Assembly: GCA_947499975.1 (NCBI GenBank)
Contig: CANMQE010000002.1
Location: 558,001-622,000, forward strand
Direction of reading: 5' to 3'
DNA: 64,000 nucleotides
Origin: an uncultured Sphingomonadaceae bacterium
GTDB taxonomy: Bacteria; Pseudomonadota; Alphaproteobacteria; Sphingomonadales; Sphingomonadaceae
Position numbers and translations under genes: made by a program. This document shows positions 8,127-17,935 of the stretch, in pieces; within the stretch, counting starts at the first letter, position 1; each line of letters opens with the position of its first letter. The notes under the pieces are model-generated. The model made no database searches and had not been told where the DNA came from. It was given only the letters and a program-made list of their open reading frames with translations.

Positions 8127-8575
8127 CACCCTGGCAACGCGACTCTTTGACCGTGGTGCTTGCCGCCGCAGCGCTTGCCATGCTGTTCTCACTCTCTTTC
8201 GTGGCAACGCCTGTGAAATTCCTGGCACAGGATGTGCCGATCGCACACTTGCTCGCGGTGGGAAGAGTTACCTTTCGGGCTTCGCTGGGGTTGGAGAGCG
8301 TGCTGCTTGCGACGCTCATGCTGACTGCGCGCGGAAAGATGCGCTGGTTGATTGCAGGAATTGCCACGATCCTGCTTGTCCAGTGGCTCATTCTTATGCC
8401 GCGCCTGGATGAGCGCACTCTATCCCGCATCGCAGGCGAAATTCTCGAGCCCTCCTCGCTCCATCATTGGTGGATCGCTCTGGATATCGCGCGGCTCGGA
8501 CTTTATGCCCTCGTACTTAGCAAAGCCTTACCTTGCCTGCGGTCGACCCAGCCGAACGATCACTTGGAAAGCTAA
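8123..8575 (+). CDS. four-helix membrane protein, unknown
   Basis: 150 aa with four hydrophobic segments (about 9-28, 55-70, 76-92, 118-134) and a conserved-looking VPIAHLLAVGRVTFRASLG between helices 1 and 2. I do not recognise a named family. The ATG lies within the nnrS stop (ATGA overlap), so the protein is probably made with NnrS and may be a partner or an assembly factor. No signal peptide or cofactor motif stands out beyond the single His-His pair in SLHHWWIALD. Confidence 0.7.
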   Translation: MTPWQRDSLTVVLAAAALAMLFSLSFVATPVKFLAQDVPIAHLLAVGRVTFRASLGLESVLLATLMLTARGKMRWLIAGIATILLVQWLILMPRLDERTLSRIAGEILEPSSLHHWWIALDIARLGLYALVLSKALPCLRSTQPNDHLES

Positions 8576-8598
8576 GGCACTAAGCCTAGGTGTGGCCA

Positions 8599-9324
8599 AT
8601 GGAAGCGCCCGCACCCCAAGACGAACTGAATTTCTGCCAGGCTTGCTCGGTCCGTAACAGGGCGATTTGCGCTGATCTGGACGATGGCGAGATAGCCTTG
8701 CTCAACAAGATCGGACGGCAACGACGCCTGGAGGCCGGAGAATCGCTTCTGTGGGAAGGCGACGAGGCGGTGTTTGTCGCCAACGTGGTCTCCGGAGTCC
8801 TCAAGCTCTCTACCCAGACGAGCGACGGCCGCGAGCAGATCCTCGGCCTGGCGTATGCGTCCGATTTCCTTGGCCGACCCTTCGGCGATACCACTCCCTA
8901 CAATGCCGAGGCTCTTACCGAGACTGTAGTCTGCGTGTTCCGACGTTCTGACTTCGAGCGATTTACGATCGAACACTCGAAGCTCGAGCACAAGCTACTC
9001 GAGCGCACGCTGGGCGAACTTGATCGGACCCGGCGCTGGATGCTGCTCCTTGGCCGGATGAACGCCGAGGAGAGACTGGCGACCCTGTTATTGGAAATCG
9101 GCAAGCGTTCCGTCGCCGCGAATTGCGACAATTCAAACTCGACCGATCGGGATCGCTTCGAACTTCCCATGTCACGCCAGCAGATCGCGGACATTCTTGG
9201 CCTGACCATCGAGACAGTCAGCCGCCAATTTACAAAGATGCGGGAAGAAGGCGTCATTGAAATTCAGGGCCGGAGGCATGTCACCATCTGCAAGCGAGGA
9301 GCGCTGGAAGACCTCGCCTCGTAA
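8599..9324 (+). CDS. fnrL: Fnr/FnrL-type Crp-family oxygen sensor
   Basis: 241 aa from ATG 8599 (a GTG at 8590 is in frame). An N-terminal cluster FCQACSVRNRAIC gives Cys13, Cys16 and Cys24, and Cys112 in TVVCVF supplies the fourth ligand: the arrangement of 4Fe-4S FnrL proteins that sense O2 directly. The cyclic-nucleotide-like barrel spans about 30-140 and the HTH about 185-215 (LPMSRQQIADILGLTIETVSRQF) with the E..SR recognition residues of Fnr. It stands between nnrS and cbb3 genes and likely activates them under low O2 through TTGAT-N4-ATCAA boxes. Confidence 0.88.
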   Translation: MEAPAPQDELNFCQACSVRNRAICADLDDGEIALLNKIGRQRRLEAGESLLWEGDEAVFVANVVSGVLKLSTQTSDGREQILGLAYASDFLGRPFGDTTPYNAEALTETVVCVFRRSDFERFTIEHSKLEHKLLERTLGELDRTRRWMLLLGRMNAEERLATLLLEIGKRSVAANCDNSNSTDRDRFELPMSRQQIADILGLTIETVSRQFTKMREEGVIEIQGRRHVTICKRGALEDLAS

Positions 9325-9385
9325 TTATGAAGCTGTACCCGGCGACTAGGATTCGCTGGGCGCTATTCACACCTGAGTCTTCCTT

Positions 9386-9399
9386 TTGACTTGTATCAA
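9386..9399. promoter_or_regulatory. FNR/FixK-type box before second Crp/Fnr gene
   Basis: TTGAC-TTGT-ATCAA matches 9 of 10 consensus positions. Its centre is 67 bp before the ATG at 9460, and TGTAAT (9419-9424) lies near the expected -10 position. This suggests control of the second regulator by the first, or self-control. Confidence 0.75.
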
Positions 9400-9459
9400 G
9401 GAGTTGCTGCCGCCCGGCTGTAATCGGGGTCCTGTCAAAGTTTGTCGGGATCTCAAACC

Positions 9460-10161
9460 ATGTCGCAGCGCGACCCATTCGAGCATTTTGCGAAGGTGCT
9501 GCTGCCCGTCGATCTGCAAATATCGTTCCTGACACGTCTGCGAACGCTGGGGCGAGTCCACGATGTGGATCCAAGAGAGCTGGCTGAACTCAATGGACAT
9601 GGAACAAGATGGATGATCTTCCTTTCGACCGGAGCCGCCAAACTGGTCGCTCACGTAGGGACCGACCGCGACCAGATCGTCTGTTTCGCCTTCGGCGGAG
9701 ATCTGCTTGCACTATCGCCAGCCTCGCAAGCGCAATTTACGTTTCATGCTCTGACAGAATGCCGTCTGATCGCCTTTCAAGCGCAAGAATTCATTCAGGC
9801 GGCGGCCGAGAGTGGTGAAGCAGCATGCTCACTTTTCGAAAGGTCTCTACTGGCGTTGGATCGAGCCCGCGAAAAATCGGTTCTTCTGGGAAGGAAAACA
9901 GCAGGTGAGCGCGTGGCCAGTTTCCTGCTCTCGATGGCTGACAGGATCGGCGAGCCCAGAGGCCGGATCATCTCGCTGAACCTTCCCATGTCTCGCCGCG
10001 AGATCGCGGACAGCCTGGGGCTGACCATCGAGACAGTCAGTCGCCAACTCACCGATCTGCGCAATTGTGGGATCATACGTACCCAAGGCAGATCGGAAAT
10101 CTGTATTCTGGATAGTGTCCAGCTACGCGAACGTGCCGCCCTAGTGGCATGTATTGGCTGA
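9460..10161 (+). CDS. Crp/Fnr-family regulator without Fe-S cysteines (FixK-like)
   Basis: 233 aa from ATG 9460. It has the sensor barrel (about 10-130) and an HTH LPMSRREIADSLGLTIETVSRQL that is almost the same as that of the upstream FnrL, including the E..SR residues, so it should read the same DNA box. It lacks the N-terminal Cys set, hence it does not sense O2 by a cluster; FixK proteins are made in this way and act downstream in a cascade. A heme- or NO-sensing role (Dnr-like) is the alternative. It faces the ccoN promoter. Confidence 0.85.
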   Translation: MSQRDPFEHFAKVLLPVDLQISFLTRLRTLGRVHDVDPRELAELNGHGTRWMIFLSTGAAKLVAHVGTDRDQIVCFAFGGDLLALSPASQAQFTFHALTECRLIAFQAQEFIQAAAESGEAACSLFERSLLALDRAREKSVLLGRKTAGERVASFLLSMADRIGEPRGRIISLNLPMSRREIADSLGLTIETVSRQLTDLRNCGIIRTQGRSEICILDSVQLRERAALVACIG

Positions 10162-10174
10162 TTCTTTCGACGTT

Positions 10175-10188
10175 TTGATCTGAGTCAA
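10175..10188. promoter_or_regulatory. FNR/FixK-type box before ccoN
   Basis: TTGAT-CTGA-GTCAA matches 9 of 10 consensus positions. The centre is about 61 bp before the ccoN ATG, with a CATAGA at 10209-10214 placed near a class II -10. cbb3 operons are classic FixK/Anr targets. Confidence 0.8.
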
Positions 10189-10242
10189 TGCAGATGCGGC
10201 GGCCGCCACATAGAGGCGCTGGATAGTCAATCGGAGTCTTTC

Positions 10243-11919
10243 ATGCAGGCGGAAGCAGCCCTTGGACGGGTGGGCCTATGGTTCGGCGTCCTCTTAATCT
10301 CGATCATTCTCGCAGCGACTGCCCGCGACACGGGTTTTGCCGCCCACGCGACGATAATTGCCGTCGTTGCCTTCGTGCTCATGTGGATGTCGGCCGCCCG
10401 CTTCGATCCGATGGGGAAGGCCCGCGGATTCTTCCGCATGCCCGAAGGTCTGTCCCGGTATGACGACGATCCAATCAGATGGGGCGTGCTCGCCACTATG
10501 TTCTGGGCTCTCGTCGGACTGCTCGCCGGCGTTTTCATCGCCTCGCAGCTGGCCTTCCCGCAGCTTAATTTCGAGCCCTATTTCAACTTTGGCCGGGTCC
10601 GTCCGCTTCACACATCTGCGGTGATCTTCGCCTTTGGCGGCAATATCCTCATCGCAAGCAGCTTTTATGTCGTGCAGCGCACCTGCCGCGCGCAACTCGC
10701 CTTTCCGACGCTGGCGCGCTTCGTCTTCTGGGGTTACCAGCTCTTCATCGTCCTCGCGGCCTCGGGTTACCTTTTCGGTGTCACGCAAAGCCGCGAATAT
10801 GCCGAGCCTGAATGGTATGTGGACCTATGGCTGACGATCGTTTGGGTCGCCTACCTGATAGTCTTTGTCGGCACGCTGGCACGCAGGACAGAGCCGCACA
10901 TCTACGTCGCAAACTGGTTCTATCTCTCGTTCATCATTACGATAGCGATGCTTCACATCGTCAATAATCTGGCAGTGCCGGTTGCCTGGAACGGTTCACT
11001 CTCGTTCTCCGCATTTGCCGGCGTTCAAGATGCGCTGACGCAGTGGTGGTACGGTCATAACGCCGTCGCGTTCTTTCTGACCGTGCCATTCCTCGCGATG
11101 ATGTATTACTTCGTGCCCAAGCAGGCCGAGCGACCGGTCTACAGCTACCGGCTCTCCATCATCCATTTCTGGTCGCTGATCTTCCTCTACATCTGGGCGG
11201 GACCTCACCACCTGCATTACACCGCCTTGCCGGACTGGGCGCAGACGCTCGGCATGGTCTTCTCGGTTATTCTCTGGATGCCCAGCTGGGGCGGTATGAT
11301 CAACGGTCTGATGACGCTCAACGGCGCATGGGACAAGGTCCGCACCGATCCGATCATCCGGATGATGGTAATGGCGCTGGCTTTCTACGGCATGGCGACT
11401 TTCGAGGGTCCGATGCTGAGTATCAAGGCGGTGAACTCGCTATCGCACTACACCGACTGGACGGTTGGACACGTTCATTCCGGCGCGCTGGGTTGGAACG
11501 GACTAATCAGCTTCGCTGCAGTCTACTTCCTCGTTCCCCGGCTGTGGAAGCGCGAGCGGATGTATTCGCTGCGAATGATCAACTGGCACTTCTGGCTCGC
11601 CACCCTGGGGATCGTCTTTTACGCCGCAAGCATGTGGGTGGCAGGTATCACCCAAGGCCTGATGTGGCGCGAATATGGCGCAGACGGCTACCTCGTAAAC
11701 AGCTTTGCTGAAACGGTCGCAGCATTGCACGAGCTTTATATCATCCGCGCCCTGGGCGGCGTCATGTATCTCAGCGGTGCCATCATCATGGGTTACAACG
11801 TGTGGATGACCATTGCCGGCAGGCTCCGCGAGGAAGCGCCGATGGGCGCTATGCCCGATTACGATCCCGATAAGGATCGTCCCATCGTTCGCCCCGCCAC
11901 CCCCGAACCAGCCGAATAG
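10243..11919 (+). CDS. ccoN: cbb3-type cytochrome c oxidase subunit I
   Basis: 558 aa catalytic subunit of the high-affinity cbb3 oxidase (O2 reduction and proton pumping, inner membrane). Heme b and heme b3-CuB ligands are visible in [45 protein letters not shown] and [12 protein letters not shown]. Two extra N-terminal hydrophobic stretches (about 10-50) precede the usual [17 protein letters not shown] start, giving a total longer than the common ~480-residue form. First gene of ccoNOQPGHIS and preceded by an FNR-type box. Confidence 0.97.
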   Translation: MQAEAALGRVGLWFGVLLISIILAATARDTGFAAHATIIAVVAFVLMWMSAARFDPMGKARGFFRMPEGLSRYDDDPIRWGVLATMFWALVGLLAGVFIASQLAFPQLNFEPYFNFGRVRPLHTSAVIFAFGGNILIASSFYVVQRTCRAQLAFPTLARFVFWGYQLFIVLAASGYLFGVTQSREYAEPEWYVDLWLTIVWVAYLIVFVGTLARRTEPHIYVANWFYLSFIITIAMLHIVNNLAVPVAWNGSLSFSAFAGVQDALTQWWYGHNAVAFFLTVPFLAMMYYFVPKQAERPVYSYRLSIIHFWSLIFLYIWAGPHHLHYTALPDWAQTLGMVFSVILWMPSWGGMINGLMTLNGAWDKVRTDPIIRMMVMALAFYGMATFEGPMLSIKAVNSLSHYTDWTVGHVHSGALGWNGLISFAAVYFLVPRLWKRERMYSLRMINWHFWLATLGIVFYAASMWVAGITQGLMWREYGADGYLVNSFAETVAALHELYIIRALGGVMYLSGAIIMGYNVWMTIAGRLREEAPMGAMPDYDPDKDRPIVRPATPEPAE

Positions 11920-11930
11920 GATAGCGCGTC

Positions 11931-12683
11931 ATGGGTCTCGCCTCCCAGCACAAGAAGCTGGAGAAAAACATCAATCTGCTCGCGATCGGATCGTTCATCG
12001 CGGTCGCGATCGGCGGAATCGTCGAGATTGCACCGCTGTTCTGGATCGACAACACGATCGAGGAGGTTGAGGGAATGCGTCCATACACGCCGCTCGAGCA
12101 AGCCGGGCGGAACATCTACGTGCGCGAGGGCTGCTATGCGTGCCACAGCCAGATGATCCGACCGTTCCGGGATGAAGTGGAGCGTTACGGCCACTATAGC
12201 TTGGCTGCGGAAAGCATGTATGACCATCCGTTCCAGTGGGGCTCGAAACGCACCGGCCCCGACCTTGCTCGCGTTGGCGGTCGCTATTCGGACGAATGGC
12301 ATGTCCAGCACCTCGAAGATCCGCAAAGTGTGGTGCCTGAAAGCATCATGCCGCAATACTCGTTCCTCGGCGACGCTCCGCTCGAAACCGAAAATGCTGC
12401 CGATATGCTGATCGCGCTGCGGCGCGTGGGCGTTCCCTATTCGGAAAGCGATATCGAGCAAGCAATGGCAGATATCATTCTGCAGGCCGATCCCGACAGT
12501 GGCGGGGATGTCGAGGATTTCCAGCAGCGCTATCCCAAGGCGCAGGTGCGCGACTATGACGGTGATCCCAGCAGGGTGACCGAAATGGATGCAATTGTCG
12601 CCTATCTGCAAATGCTCGGAACGCTGGTCGATGTCGACAGTGCGGCGGCCCAGGAACGACTGGCCGAGGAGAAGGGTCGATGA
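11931..12683 (+). CDS. ccoO: cbb3 oxidase monoheme cytochrome c subunit
   Basis: 250 aa. One N-terminal membrane anchor (about 20-42) is followed by [15 protein letters not shown], the single CxxCH heme c site, with an axial Met expected in the later segment [12 protein letters not shown]. It carries electrons from CcoP to CcoN in the periplasm. It ends in an ATGA overlap with ccoQ, so expression of the two is coupled. Confidence 0.96.
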   Translation: MGLASQHKKLEKNINLLAIGSFIAVAIGGIVEIAPLFWIDNTIEEVEGMRPYTPLEQAGRNIYVREGCYACHSQMIRPFRDEVERYGHYSLAAESMYDHPFQWGSKRTGPDLARVGGRYSDEWHVQHLEDPQSVVPESIMPQYSFLGDAPLETENAADMLIALRRVGVPYSESDIEQAMADIILQADPDSGGDVEDFQQRYPKAQVRDYDGDPSRVTEMDAIVAYLQMLGTLVDVDSAAAQERLAEEKGR

Positions 12684-12859
12684 GCCTCTACGATCAGTTG
12701 CGCCATCTCGCGGATAGCTACGGTCTGATCGCGCTCATCGTCCTATTCCTCGGTCTTTGCCTGTGGGTCTTCCGCCCCGGCGCCAGGCAGCACAACCAAG
12801 AGGCGGCACGCTCGATATTCAAGGACGAAGAGATCGAGAGAGACGACGATGACCAATAA
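12680..12859 (+). CDS. ccoQ: cbb3 oxidase small subunit CcoQ
   Basis: 59 aa: a short head [15 protein letters not shown], one hydrophobic helix (about 15-31) and a charged tail ending in DDDDQ. Size, topology and position between ccoO and ccoP are those of CcoQ, which stabilises the oxidase core. It overlaps ccoO by 4 nt and ccoP by 11 nt. Confidence 0.88.
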   Translation: MSLYDQLRHLADSYGLIALIVLFLGLCLWVFRPGARQHNQEAARSIFKDEEIERDDDDQ

Positions 12860-13760
12860 GCGCATCGACGAGCCCACCGGAACCGAAACCGTCGGTCACG
12901 AATGGGATGGGATCGAGGAACTCGATACTCCAATGCCGCGCTGGTGGCTCTGGACGCTTTACCTCACGATCATCTGGGGCGTGATCTATGTGATACTTTA
13001 CCCTGCTTGGCCCCTTGTCGACAGGGCGACCGAAGGCGTACTTGGGTGGAGTAGCCGCGGCGAACTTGCCGAGGAGATGAGCGTCGTCGATCAGGCGCGT
13101 GTGTCGATGCGCGAGGAGCTGTCGCGCATCCCAATCGAGCGACTGCCGGAAAACAGCGAACTCTTCACGCAAGCGGTGGCGGGCGGCCGTTCCGCGTTTC
13201 AGGTTCACTGTTCGCAATGCCACGGATCGGGCGCAGCGGGCAGCAAGACGCTGGGCTATCCCAACCTCAACGATGACGACTGGCTTTGGGGCGGCGACCT
13301 CAAGGCGATCGAATACACGCTGGTCAACGGCATTCGCGCTCCGGGTGTAGAAGACACCAGAACCAGCCTCATGCCACCGTTTGCGGGCGTTTTTGAACCT
13401 GCCCAGATCGATGGGCTGGTGAACCATGTTCTCTCGCTCAGCGGGAAGGCCACGTCGAGCAGTTCAGGTGCGCAGCTTTACCAGGACAATTGCAGCATCT
13501 GCCACGGCCCCGCTGGCGAAGGTGACCGCGAACTCGGAGCGCCGCGTCTGAACGATGCAATCTGGCTTTACGGCAGTTCTCGCGAGCAAGTCCGCGAGCA
13601 AATCCTCAACCCGAAGATGGGCCGGATGCCACATTGGATCGGCCGTCTCGACCCGGTCACGATCAAGATGCTCTCGGCCTATGTCTGGTCGCTCGGCGGC
13701 GGTGAAGAATTCGTCGAAGTTTCCGAGAATCCTGCGGTGGAGGTCGATGAAGAACCGTGA
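12849..13760 (+). CDS. ccoP: cbb3 oxidase diheme cytochrome c subunit
   Basis: 303 aa. A membrane helix after PRWWLWTLYLTIIWGVIYV (about 30-52) is followed by two cytochrome c domains with CSQCHG (about 121-126) and CSICHG (about 217-222). SLMPPFAGVF and GRMPHWIGRL supply the likely axial Met residues. It receives electrons from soluble or membrane cytochrome c and feeds CcoO. Its 3' end overlaps ccoG by 14 nt. Confidence 0.96.
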   Translation: MTNKRIDEPTGTETVGHEWDGIEELDTPMPRWWLWTLYLTIIWGVIYVILYPAWPLVDRATEGVLGWSSRGELAEEMSVVDQARVSMREELSRIPIERLPENSELFTQAVAGGRSAFQVHCSQCHGSGAAGSKTLGYPNLNDDDWLWGGDLKAIEYTLVNGIRAPGVEDTRTSLMPPFAGVFEPAQIDGLVNHVLSLSGKATSSSSGAQLYQDNCSICHGPAGEGDRELGAPRLNDAIWLYGSSREQVREQILNPKMGRMPHWIGRLDPVTIKMLSAYVWSLGGGEEFVEVSENPAVEVDEEP

Positions 13761-15357
13761 TCCCGGCCGCGCATCGAGCGCACCTCCTCGTCGAGAAGGA
13801 GAGAACAGCGATCAGGCGGTCGTGGTCGAGGACGGACGCGCCAAGAGTAACGAACCGGTATCGAGTGCTGTAGCCGAACCGGAAGCTACCACGCTTCGCC
13901 ACGAGCCGCACGAGCCACCCCGCCAGCCTCTGCCGGCCAAGCTGTTCGAAAAGCGCACGAAAGTGCACAACAAGCGCATCGACGGTCCATTTCGCCGTTT
14001 CAAATGGCTTGTCATGCTTGTCACGCTGGCGATCTATTATGGCACGCCGTGGATCCGCTGGGATCGCGGCCCCTACGCACCAGATCAGGCGGTGCTGGTC
14101 GATCTGGCCAATCGCCGGTTTTACATGTTCGGCATCGAGATCTGGCCGCACGAATTTTACTACGTGGCGGGCCTTCTCATAATGGCCGCGCTCGGCCTAT
14201 TCCTGGTGACGAGCGCGGTGGGCCGGGCATGGTGCGGATACGCTTGTCCGCAAACGGTCTGGACCGACCTGTTCCAGCATGTGGACCGCTTTGTCGATGG
14301 TGATCGCAACGCCCGCATCAAGCTGGACGCGGCGCCGCTAGGGCTGAGAAAAATTGTGAAGCGCGCGTTCAAATACACGATCTACCTCGTCATCGCTTTC
14401 TGGACCGGCGGCGCGTGGATCATGTATTTCGCCGATGCACCCACTCTCGTGCGCGATTTCTGGGTGGGCGAGGCGGCGCCCGCCGCTTACATCACGGTTG
14501 GGATACTGACGCTGACCACGTTCACGCTCGGCGGCTTCATGCGCGAGCAGGTGTGCATCTACATGTGTCCCTGGCCCCGGATCCAGACGGCGATGATGGA
14601 CGAAAAATCGCTTCTCGTTACCTACAAGGACTGGCGAGGAGAACCGCGCGGCAGCGTCAAGAAGGCGAAGAAGAACCCGGAAAAATTCGGCGACTGCATC
14701 GACTGCCTGCAGTGCGTAGCCGTCTGTCCGACGGGCATCGACATACGCGAAGGGCCACAGGTCGGCTGCATCACCTGCGCTCTATGCATCGATGCCTGCG
14801 ACAAGGTGATGGCCGAAGTCGGGCGGCCGCGCGGCCTGATCGATTACGCGACGCTTGAAGACTGCGAGAAAGAGGCGAACGGCGAAGTTGCGCGGCCACC
14901 TTGGAAAGCACTGCTGCGACCAAGGACCATCGCCTACTTCCTCATCTGGGGGAGTGTTGGGCTCGCAATGCTGTTCGCGCTCGGCGTGCGCAGCCACGTG
15001 GGCCTGTCGGTTTCGCCCGACCGCAACCCGCCCTACATTCTGATGAGCGATGGATCGGTTCGCAACTCGTATACGCTCAAGCTGCGCAATATGGAAAGCC
15101 GCCCGCGCGCGATGGAGATCGCGCTCCAAGGTCTTCCGGGCGCGGTCATGTGGACCGACACCAGCGGGCGCGATGCGGCTGCGCGCACACAGGTTAAAAC
15201 GGTTCCGGCAGACCAGGTCCTTGTCGTCCGCGCCTATGTGATAGCCCCCGAAGGAGTGGACACACAGGAATTCAGCTTCCGCGTGACATCGCGCGACGAG
15301 CAGCGGGAAAGCGCCGAAACCGAGGCACGCTTCGACACGCCGGGAGGCAGCGAATGA
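13747..15357 (+). CDS. ccoG: cbb3 oxidase assembly ferredoxin-like protein CcoG
   Basis: 536 aa from ATG 13747, which overlaps the end of ccoP; longer in-frame starts would lie deep inside ccoP. A charged N-terminal tail of about 75 residues precedes membrane helices. Cysteine motifs CGYACPQTVW and CIYMCPWPRIQ and two ferredoxin-type clusters (CIDCLQCVAVCP, CITCALCIDACD) mark the FixG/RdxA family, which reduces copper for CuB insertion. The C-terminal ~120 residues form a periplasmic immunoglobulin-like domain. Cotranscribed with ccoNOQP. Confidence 0.93.
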   Translation: MKNRDPGRASSAPPRREGENSDQAVVVEDGRAKSNEPVSSAVAEPEATTLRHEPHEPPRQPLPAKLFEKRTKVHNKRIDGPFRRFKWLVMLVTLAIYYGTPWIRWDRGPYAPDQAVLVDLANRRFYMFGIEIWPHEFYYVAGLLIMAALGLFLVTSAVGRAWCGYACPQTVWTDLFQHVDRFVDGDRNARIKLDAAPLGLRKIVKRAFKYTIYLVIAFWTGGAWIMYFADAPTLVRDFWVGEAAPAAYITVGILTLTTFTLGGFMREQVCIYMCPWPRIQTAMMDEKSLLVTYKDWRGEPRGSVKKAKKNPEKFGDCIDCLQCVAVCPTGIDIREGPQVGCITCALCIDACDKVMAEVGRPRGLIDYATLEDCEKEANGEVARPPWKALLRPRTIAYFLIWGSVGLAMLFALGVRSHVGLSVSPDRNPPYILMSDGSVRNSYTLKLRNMESRPRAMEIALQGLPGAVMWTDTSGRDAAARTQVKTVPADQVLVVRAYVIAPEGVDTQEFSFRVTSRDEQRESAETEARFDTPGGSE

Positions 15358-15803
15358 AGAGCGAATTCACCGGCAAGCACATGGCCGTAATCATCGTGTC
15401 CGGCTTCGCCATCATTATCGCGGTAAACCTGTTCATGGCCACGCTGGCCGTTCGCGGGTTCGGAGGTGTCGTTGTGCAGAACTCTTACGTCGCGAGCCAG
15501 GAGTTCAACGGCTGGCTTGAGGCTGCCGAGCGTCAGGAAGCGCTGGGATGGACAGTGAGCACATCGCGCAGCCAAAACGGCCACATCGTTGTAGAGACAA
15601 CCTCGTTGCCTGATAATTCCACCGTCGCCGCGGTCGCCCGCAGGCCGCTTGGGAAGCCGGAAACCGCCCGGCTTGGCTTCATCGAGGCGACACCTGGCAA
15701 TTACGTCTCGCTGGTGCCGTTGGAGTCCGGGCGCTGGATAGTCCGGCTAACCATCACTTCACCCGATGGTCGGACATGGGCGATGGAAGACCACATGCCG
15801 TGA
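15354..15803 (+). CDS. ccoH: FixH/CcoH family assembly protein
   Basis: 149 aa. An N-terminal membrane helix (about 10-30) is followed by VQNSYVASQEFNGWLEAAERQEALGW, the conserved FixH segment, then a periplasmic beta domain ending GRTWAMEDHMP. It is required for assembly or stability of cbb3 oxidase. It overlaps ccoG by 4 nt. Confidence 0.92.
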   Translation: MKSEFTGKHMAVIIVSGFAIIIAVNLFMATLAVRGFGGVVVQNSYVASQEFNGWLEAAERQEALGWTVSTSRSQNGHIVVETTSLPDNSTVAAVARRPLGKPETARLGFIEATPGNYVSLVPLESGRWIVRLTITSPDGRTWAMEDHMP

Positions 15804-17935
15804 ATGCTCCGCTGATTCTTGATGCGATTGAACGATCCGAGTTCACGGACAGCCGCTTCACTGTGCCGGGTATTCGCTGCGCCGGTTGCATCGCCAAGAT
15901 TGAGCGAGGCCTGCAAGACGTTGAGGGCGTAGCATCTGCGCGCGTCAACTTTTCGGCAAAGCGGGTCGCTGTTCGGCATGACCAGGCGATAGACGCAGAG
16001 ACGTTGCTTGCAGCACTTGGGAGACTGGGCTTCGAAGCACAGGCCGCCGAGGCCAATCCGCTCGGACAGGATGACGTCGAAAGCCGCATGCTCCTGCGTT
16101 CACTCGCCGTCGCAGGCTTTGGCATGATGAATATCATGCTACTTTCGGTCAGCGTCTGGTCGGGGGCAGGCGGTGTCACACGCGAACTGTTCCACTGGGT
16201 CTCGGCGCTGATCGCGCTGCCGGTGGTTGCCTATGCCGGGCGTCCGTTCTTTGCGAGCGCTGCAATGGCGCTGCGGCATCGCCGGACGAACATGGATGTA
16301 CCGATCTCCATAGGGGTCCTGCTCGCTACGGGACTGAGCGTCTACGAGACTGCGACCGGCGGTGAGCACGCCTATTTCGACAGCGCGGTCATGCTGCTGT
16401 TCTTCCTGCTGACCGGGCGCGCACTCGATGCGACGATGCGGAACAAGACCCGCGCAGGGATCGGCGCCTTGCTGTCCCGAATGGGCAAGTCTGCGCGTGT
16501 ACTGACGGAGGACGGATCGACAAGAGCGGTTGCCACGGAAGATCTCGAGCCAGACATGCTGATGCTCGTCGCGGCTGGCGACGCTCTAGCGGCCGACGGA
16601 GTGATCGAAGACGGTCGGAGCTCGATCGACAATGCCATGCTGACGGGCGAGAGCATGCCTCAATCCGTGTCCCAGGACGACCTGGTCCATGCTGGAGCTA
16701 TAAACCTGGCCAATCCCATCCGTGTTCGCGTCACTGCCGCTTCCTCCGATACGGCCATAGCCGAAATCGCGCGGTTGATGGACGAGGCCGGACAGTCGCG
16801 CAGCCACTACGTCCGCATCGCCGACCGCGCCTCGCGCATCTACGCGCCAGCGGTCCATACACTCGCTTTGCTGGCATTCGCCGGGTGGATGATTGCTGGT
16901 GTCGGTTTGCACCAGTCGCTGGTCATCGCGATCGCCGTGCTCATCATCACTTGCCCCTGCGCCATGGGGCTGGCGGTCCCCGCAGCACAAGTAGTGGCAT
17001 CGGGTGCCCTCGCGAAGCACGGCCTGCTCGTAAAAGACGGCAGCGCGCTCGAGCGGCTTGCGGAGGTCGATACTGCGCTGTTCGACAAGACCGGGACGCT
17101 GACGATGGGGGAGCCGGTTCCACAGATTGATGGCTTGTCGTGCGAACAAAAATCCGTCGCCCTCGCGCTGGCGCAAGCCAGCCGTCATCCGTTGAGCAAG
17201 GGGCTGGCAACCGCACTCGAGGCAGAAGGTATCACGCCCGCCGCGGTTAATTCGTTATCCGAAGTGGGCGGCGAGGGCATCAGCGGTGATTGGACCGGCA
17301 TCCGTGTTGCCCTGGAGAGGGCGGATGCCGTGGGCAATGGGCTGTCTACCACTCTCCGGCTTGGGCAAGGCTTGGTCGCCATTCCATTTGTGGATCCACT
17401 GCGGCCTGATGTTAGCGAGACCCTCGCCGCTCTTCATGCCAGCGGTATAAAGAGCCGCATCGTCTCCGGTGATCGGCAAGCACCCGTGGGAAAACTGGCC
17501 AGTGAACTTGGTATCGCAGGCGACGCAGAAATGCGCCCGGATACCAAGCTGGCGCTGCTAAAATCGCTGAAAGCGGAAGGGCATCACCCGCTGATGGTCG
17601 GCGACGGGATCAACGATGGTCCTGCGCTGGCCGCTGCCCATGCATCGATCGCGCCGGGCAGTGCGAGCGACGTCAGCCAGCAGGCTGCCGATGCAGTATT
17701 CCTGGGCGGGGCGCTGATGCCGGTTGCGCTCGCGGTCGCTGTCGCACGCCGGACAATGCGCACCGTCCGGCAGAACTTCGGCTTCGCCATCGGCTACAAC
17801 GTGCTGGCGGTGCCTCTGGCGCTCGCGGGCCTGGCCACGCCGCTGATCGCCGCGATCGCTATGTCGCTCAGTTCACTGGTCGTCGTGGGCAATTCGCTTC
17901 GCCTGGCGCGCGTTCCGAAAGGCCTCTCGTCATGA
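15800..17935 (+). CDS. ccoI: copper P1B-type ATPase for cbb3 oxidase assembly
   Basis: 711 aa from GTG 15800, chosen because GGAAGA lies about 9 nt before it and it makes the GTGA overlap typical of this operon; an ATG at 15776 is in frame but has no ribosome site. An N-terminal heavy-metal domain holds RCAGC. Six to eight helices follow with the CPC motif (TCPCAMGLAVP), the phosphorylation site DKTGTLTMG and the hinge GDGINDGPAL. It is the CopA2/FixI type that exports Cu to the periplasm for the oxidase rather than for detoxification. Confidence 0.93.
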   Translation: MNAPLILDAIERSEFTDSRFTVPGIRCAGCIAKIERGLQDVEGVASARVNFSAKRVAVRHDQAIDAETLLAALGRLGFEAQAAEANPLGQDDVESRMLLRSLAVAGFGMMNIMLLSVSVWSGAGGVTRELFHWVSALIALPVVAYAGRPFFASAAMALRHRRTNMDVPISIGVLLATGLSVYETATGGEHAYFDSAVMLLFFLLTGRALDATMRNKTRAGIGALLSRMGKSARVLTEDGSTRAVATEDLEPDMLMLVAAGDALAADGVIEDGRSSIDNAMLTGESMPQSVSQDDLVHAGAINLANPIRVRVTAASSDTAIAEIARLMDEAGQSRSHYVRIADRASRIYAPAVHTLALLAFAGWMIAGVGLHQSLVIAIAVLIITCPCAMGLAVPAAQVVASGALAKHGLLVKDGSALERLAEVDTALFDKTGTLTMGEPVPQIDGLSCEQKSVALALAQASRHPLSKGLATALEAEGITPAAVNSLSEVGGEGISGDWTGIRVALERADAVGNGLSTTLRLGQGLVAIPFVDPLRPDVSETLAALHASGIKSRIVSGDRQAPVGKLASELGIAGDAEMRPDTKLALLKSLKAEGHHPLMVGDGINDGPALAAAHASIAPGSASDVSQQAADAVFLGGALMPVALAVAVARRTMRTVRQNFGFAIGYNVLAVPLALAGLATPLIAAIAMSLSSLVVVGNSLRLARVPKGLSS

